DNA from: Aliikangiella sp. G2MR2-5
GTDB lineage: Bacteria; Pseudomonadota; Gammaproteobacteria; Enterobacterales; Kangiellaceae
Assembly: GCF_015687155.1 (NCBI RefSeq)
Contig: NZ_JADPQF010000008.1
Span: 124,001 to 188,000 of the forward strand
Direction: 5' to 3'
Length of the DNA stretch: 64,000 bases
The notes beneath the pieces are model-generated. The model worked only from the letters and a program-made list of their open reading frames with translations, was not told the origin of the DNA and made no database searches. The translations under genes were made by a program, and so were the position numbers. Within the stretch, counting starts at the first letter, position 1, and each line of letters starts with the position of its first letter. This document shows, piece after piece, positions 62,701 through 64,000 of the stretch.

Positions 62701-63381
62701 GATGTAATCAAGCATCCTGATCTGACGGAAGGCCAGACGCTTTTCGATGTCAAGCTCACCAAAAAATCAATCGAAGTTCGTGATCGTTTGATGTCCATGT
62801 TACTTGAAGAAGATAGTGACAAAGCGCTTAGAGAGTTAGGTAGAATCGCCGACTATCGAAACTATCGCCAGTATGAAATCTACAAAGAAGTTGAAGGCAA
62901 GCCTCCGATCGCGTTAAGTGAGTATGGTACTGGCTCTGGCGGGCAGTTAGAAACTCCGGCTTATATTATTCGCGCTGCAGCAATCACTTCTGCTTTCCGT
63001 TTTGCTGAAGGCCGGTGTCATTTACGTACCGTTTTGGTGGATGAAGCTTTCTCTAAAATGGATGAAACCCGCTCTCGTGAGGTGATTAATTATCTGACGG
63101 AGTCTCTCGGTTTGCAGCTGGTCTTTATTATGCCGACTAGTAAATGCGGTCCCTTTATGGATTTGATTAGTAACGAATTTGTCTTTGCTAAGGTACCAAG
63201 TCCTGCTAAGCGGGGAGAGCTTAGTACGCGAGTTCTGGTTGACCGAAAAGTCTGTAATACAGAAAGAATCAAAGATCTGTGGGCTAACCATAAGCGCACA
63301 GTATACCGTCAGGCAGAACTGGACTTTTTGGCTGAACTGGAAGCTATTGAAGATGAAGAGCCTGAAATCGCAATGCCATAG
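59716..63381 (+). CDS. mksB: MksB, SMC-like ATPase of MksBEF
   Basis: A 1221-aa SMC-superfamily protein. The N-terminal head has Walker A FSGGNGSGKTTAADM near residue 30. Coiled-coil arms (about 280-540 and 690-960) flank a hinge-like domain (about 545-660; KADPRVLCDHVEVVDDKWQ, EGYLGGARYSIIVDEDYEAE). The C-terminal head has the signature region SEYGTGSGGQLETPAYI and Walker B TVLVDEAFSKMDE. The length and head motifs fit MksB/JetC, not Smc or RecN. It is the last gene of the triad; only a VOC-family gene follows and no TOPRIM gene (mksG/jetD) is seen in the remaining 600 bp. Confidence 0.9.
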   Translation: MFLKKLIMVNWGNLPNGEFEFGPINLFSGGNGSGKTTAADMIQTIMTAAHENLFQYNPGQDETTQKGRGGKKVRTLASYILGCDDGSYSRLNPTDGYMAASFYPTEGEVGEPFTAMLGVRAWLENAGNNRLARQEELVFYILTQQQNRSLELSDLQPNNSVLTLDNLHNSLISLFGKSAVEKYDTKRAYLRRLYGVLRGKKDAVTDAEAMGAAKAFSRFMAYKPVQSINRFVADEILEKKDLGEAVRSISSQLKTIHGMEKDAGKIQESVDVLQGAATYSQNYLETWRDFKLKKYTLAKHHYLIRQKDYVTAKDKEKQIKNQLSEIDQNIEINTQRVEQLHQQRISLEAQRMGVAALQEKDELEKKRDRESQALALKAQRLLMESQQLDGNLQATKQIIKLIQSPNIQTELPMLAELKTLTSAKKVVTGASDSTFDMHQLMGKDLLNDIQGLEKQLDEINKIQNQNNNWVEHWEEFDDQRKSLKVTVDNYLDRLEQNFQQLAKERQHKESIVDRLEQKQVVYPDYVNKAIAAIENMCPKADPRVLCDHVEVVDDKWQAAIEGYLGGARYSIIVDEDYEAEAIRIVRGLPGRANKARIIQAYKAQRDAQRMTLDKDSIIHLMDFTHATAKNYLIASYGSVLQVTDEHELRTTRRGLTVDCIASGNYALFRCDISESELVFGVEARQKAFLGQQYELQKLTERWNQINERMLDVKELVGWIGKLKKVALAEPLSETLACHRELQKIENLLSHIDLSDHQELEKKLLDLTNEEKVRREEGDKLIEERGKLKGRLESLVKSFTKLSNEQEETLELVDACEAELNKLQSSWSSFDLDKYLDTADSQANSLNANSAESEIQEIETTLFKLEKQLDDSIKNHNQICQPGDALIYDAFNGEFDLKLFNSIIKLQRQLDNIYNRLKNNILLEKHQQLKQLKESFNHTFVTNLCHSIHQAINDGKRQIDLLNQELTNHKFGDDRETFRFDYEWVPEYKEYAKFFEDVIKHPDLTEGQTLFDVKLTKKSIEVRDRLMSMLLEEDSDKALRELGRIADYRNYRQYEIYKEVEGKPPIALSEYGTGSGGQLETPAYIIRAAAITSAFRFAEGRCHLRTVLVDEAFSKMDETRSREVINYLTESLGLQLVFIMPTSKCGPFMDLISNEFVFAKVPSPAKRGELSTRVLVDRKVCNTERIKDLWANHKRTVYRQAELDFLAELEAIEDEEPEIAMP

Positions 63382-63469
63382 GTGACTTTCTAAAGATATT
63401 TATGGCTTTGCAAAGGATAGGATGGCTTCGCAAAAGAATGGATAATTGAGTAAAAGGTGTTAATCAGCG

Positions 63470-63829
63470 ATGAAAATGGATCATATCGTAATTATGCTTT
63501 CAGATTTGAAAGTTAATTTGAGCTTTTATGAAACGCTTCTACCATTGATTGGATTTAGCAAAATTCGTGATCATGTATTTGCCAACGAGGATGGCAATCA
63601 CCTCGATATTAAACAAGCGCCTGAAGCGGAGCATGAATATCGTCGATTCGCTCCAGGGCTAAATCATATTGGTTTTACCGCCAAAGATAGAGACGAAATT
63701 GTATCTATTCAGGAAACAATGGCAAACGCAGGATTTGAAGTGCCGGAAATTCAAGAGTTTCCCGATGGTAGCGCTATCTTTTTTAAAGATAAGGACGGAA
63801 TGCGAATTGAAGTGGCAACGTATAATTGA
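63470..63829 (+). CDS. VOC-superfamily (glyoxalase/bleomycin-resistance fold) protein
   Basis: A 119-aa small metal-dependent-fold protein with the paired beta-alpha-beta-beta-beta pattern. It starts MKMDHIVIMLSDLKVNLSFYETLLPLIGF and ends DGSAIFFKDKDGMRIEVAT, with the usual His5 and the late Glu as possible metal ligands and a central LNHIGFTAKDRDEI. Specific function (glyoxalase, dioxygenase or resistance protein) cannot be told. It lies 88 bp after mksB in the same direction. Confidence 0.85.
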   Translation: MKMDHIVIMLSDLKVNLSFYETLLPLIGFSKIRDHVFANEDGNHLDIKQAPEAEHEYRRFAPGLNHIGFTAKDRDEIVSIQETMANAGFEVPEIQEFPDGSAIFFKDKDGMRIEVATYN

Positions 63830-63914
63830 CAAGTTATCTTGAATACATCTATTTTTATCGGTTTATACTCGAACTGACAGTTTTTGATTCTAGGTGAAAT
63901 CTTACAATAAATAC

Positions 63915-63944
63915 GATTTCTGCTCCTTGTCTAGAGCGGAAATC
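63915..63944. other. Hairpin after the VOC gene, at the right edge
   Basis: GATTTCTGCTC and GAGCGGAAATC pair with one G-T pair around CTTGTCTA. No T-run follows, so its role (terminator remnant, operator or repeat) is unclear. The final 170 bases hold no gene that I can see. Confidence 0.4.
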
Positions 63945-64000
63945 GAGAGAGTGCCATTGGAAATGGTCCCAAGGTATCTTAAAGCAGACATTGAATGAAG

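Noticed and set aside
56676-63381. QueC next to MksFEB as a Qat- or Dpd-like defence system using 7-deazaguanine chemistry
   Set aside because: queE-queC is the normal housekeeping pair behind tol-pal-cpoB, QueC has intact active-site and zinc motifs, there is no QatA/B/D or dpd gene, and a 95-bp gap with its own GTG start separates queC from mksF.

Overview
The window is a gene-dense piece of a gammaproteobacterial chromosome of moderate-to-low GC. The block aspS-yebC-ruvC-ruvA-ruvB / ybgC-tolQRAB-pal-cpoB-queE-queC is the classic gammaproteobacterial arrangement. Its proteins, together with nosZ/nosR, norCBQD, a 7TMR-DISM/GGDEF protein and MksBEF, suggest a marine, facultatively denitrifying heterotroph. 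Kangiella/Aliikangiella-like lineages are my best guess, but that is an inference from gene content and not a measured placement. I found no tRNA, rRNA, CRISPR array or insertion sequence.

Left part (1-22 kb): the end of the denitrification pathway. A nosR-nosZ operon (minus strand, nosZ cut by the left edge) runs away from a perfect FNR-type palindrome, and a cytochrome b561 gene runs the other way from the same site. An accessory stretch follows at 5.5-13 kb: a secreted MORN-like protein with paired cysteines, a membrane-anchored coiled-coil protein, a 55-codon gene, an orphan formyltransferase, a secreted lipase-like protein with a CRP-type site far upstream, and a PGPGW membrane protein. 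A composite repeat region at 12.8-13.3 kb comes next. The nitric oxide reductase locus (norC-norB, a small exported protein, norQ, norD, then a CPA2 antiporter and a 3-TM protein) is on the minus strand, with a second FNR-type box before norC and a GGDEF protein upstream. Together nor and nos carry out NO to N2O to N2.

Middle (22.6-49.6 kb): rnr-rlmB, a DUF885 lipoprotein, a DUF2238 membrane protein, a two-gene minus-strand unit pairing an ODP-type diiron metallo-beta-lactamase-fold protein with a tiny soluble chemoreceptor-like protein, a DUF1287 protein, and then aspS-yebC-ruvC-ruvA. The usual ruvCAB-ybgC-tol order is interrupted twice. The first insertion is a TonB-dependent receptor plus a formaldehyde-detoxification operon (adhC-fghA-130 aa ORF), lying between ruvA and ruvB. 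The second is a block between ruvB and ybgC holding a NahK-like kinase, a lipoprotein, a UPF0149/SEC-C protein, a GntR/YtrA-regulated ABC transporter, the ABC-F gene ybiT and a GNAT acetyltransferase. Three GTGTAYTA repeats exactly 20 bp apart precede the gntR gene.

Right part (49.7-64 kb): ybgC-tolQRAB-pal-cpoB (envelope constriction and outer-membrane integrity), a second repeat-bearing intergenic region related to the one at 12.8-13.3 kb, queE-queC (7-deazaguanine synthesis), then mksF-mksE-mksB, a condensin of the MukBEF/Wadjet superfamily. Within this window it lacks the nuclease subunit (MksG/JetD) that defines the plasmid-defence form. A VOC-family protein gene ends the window.
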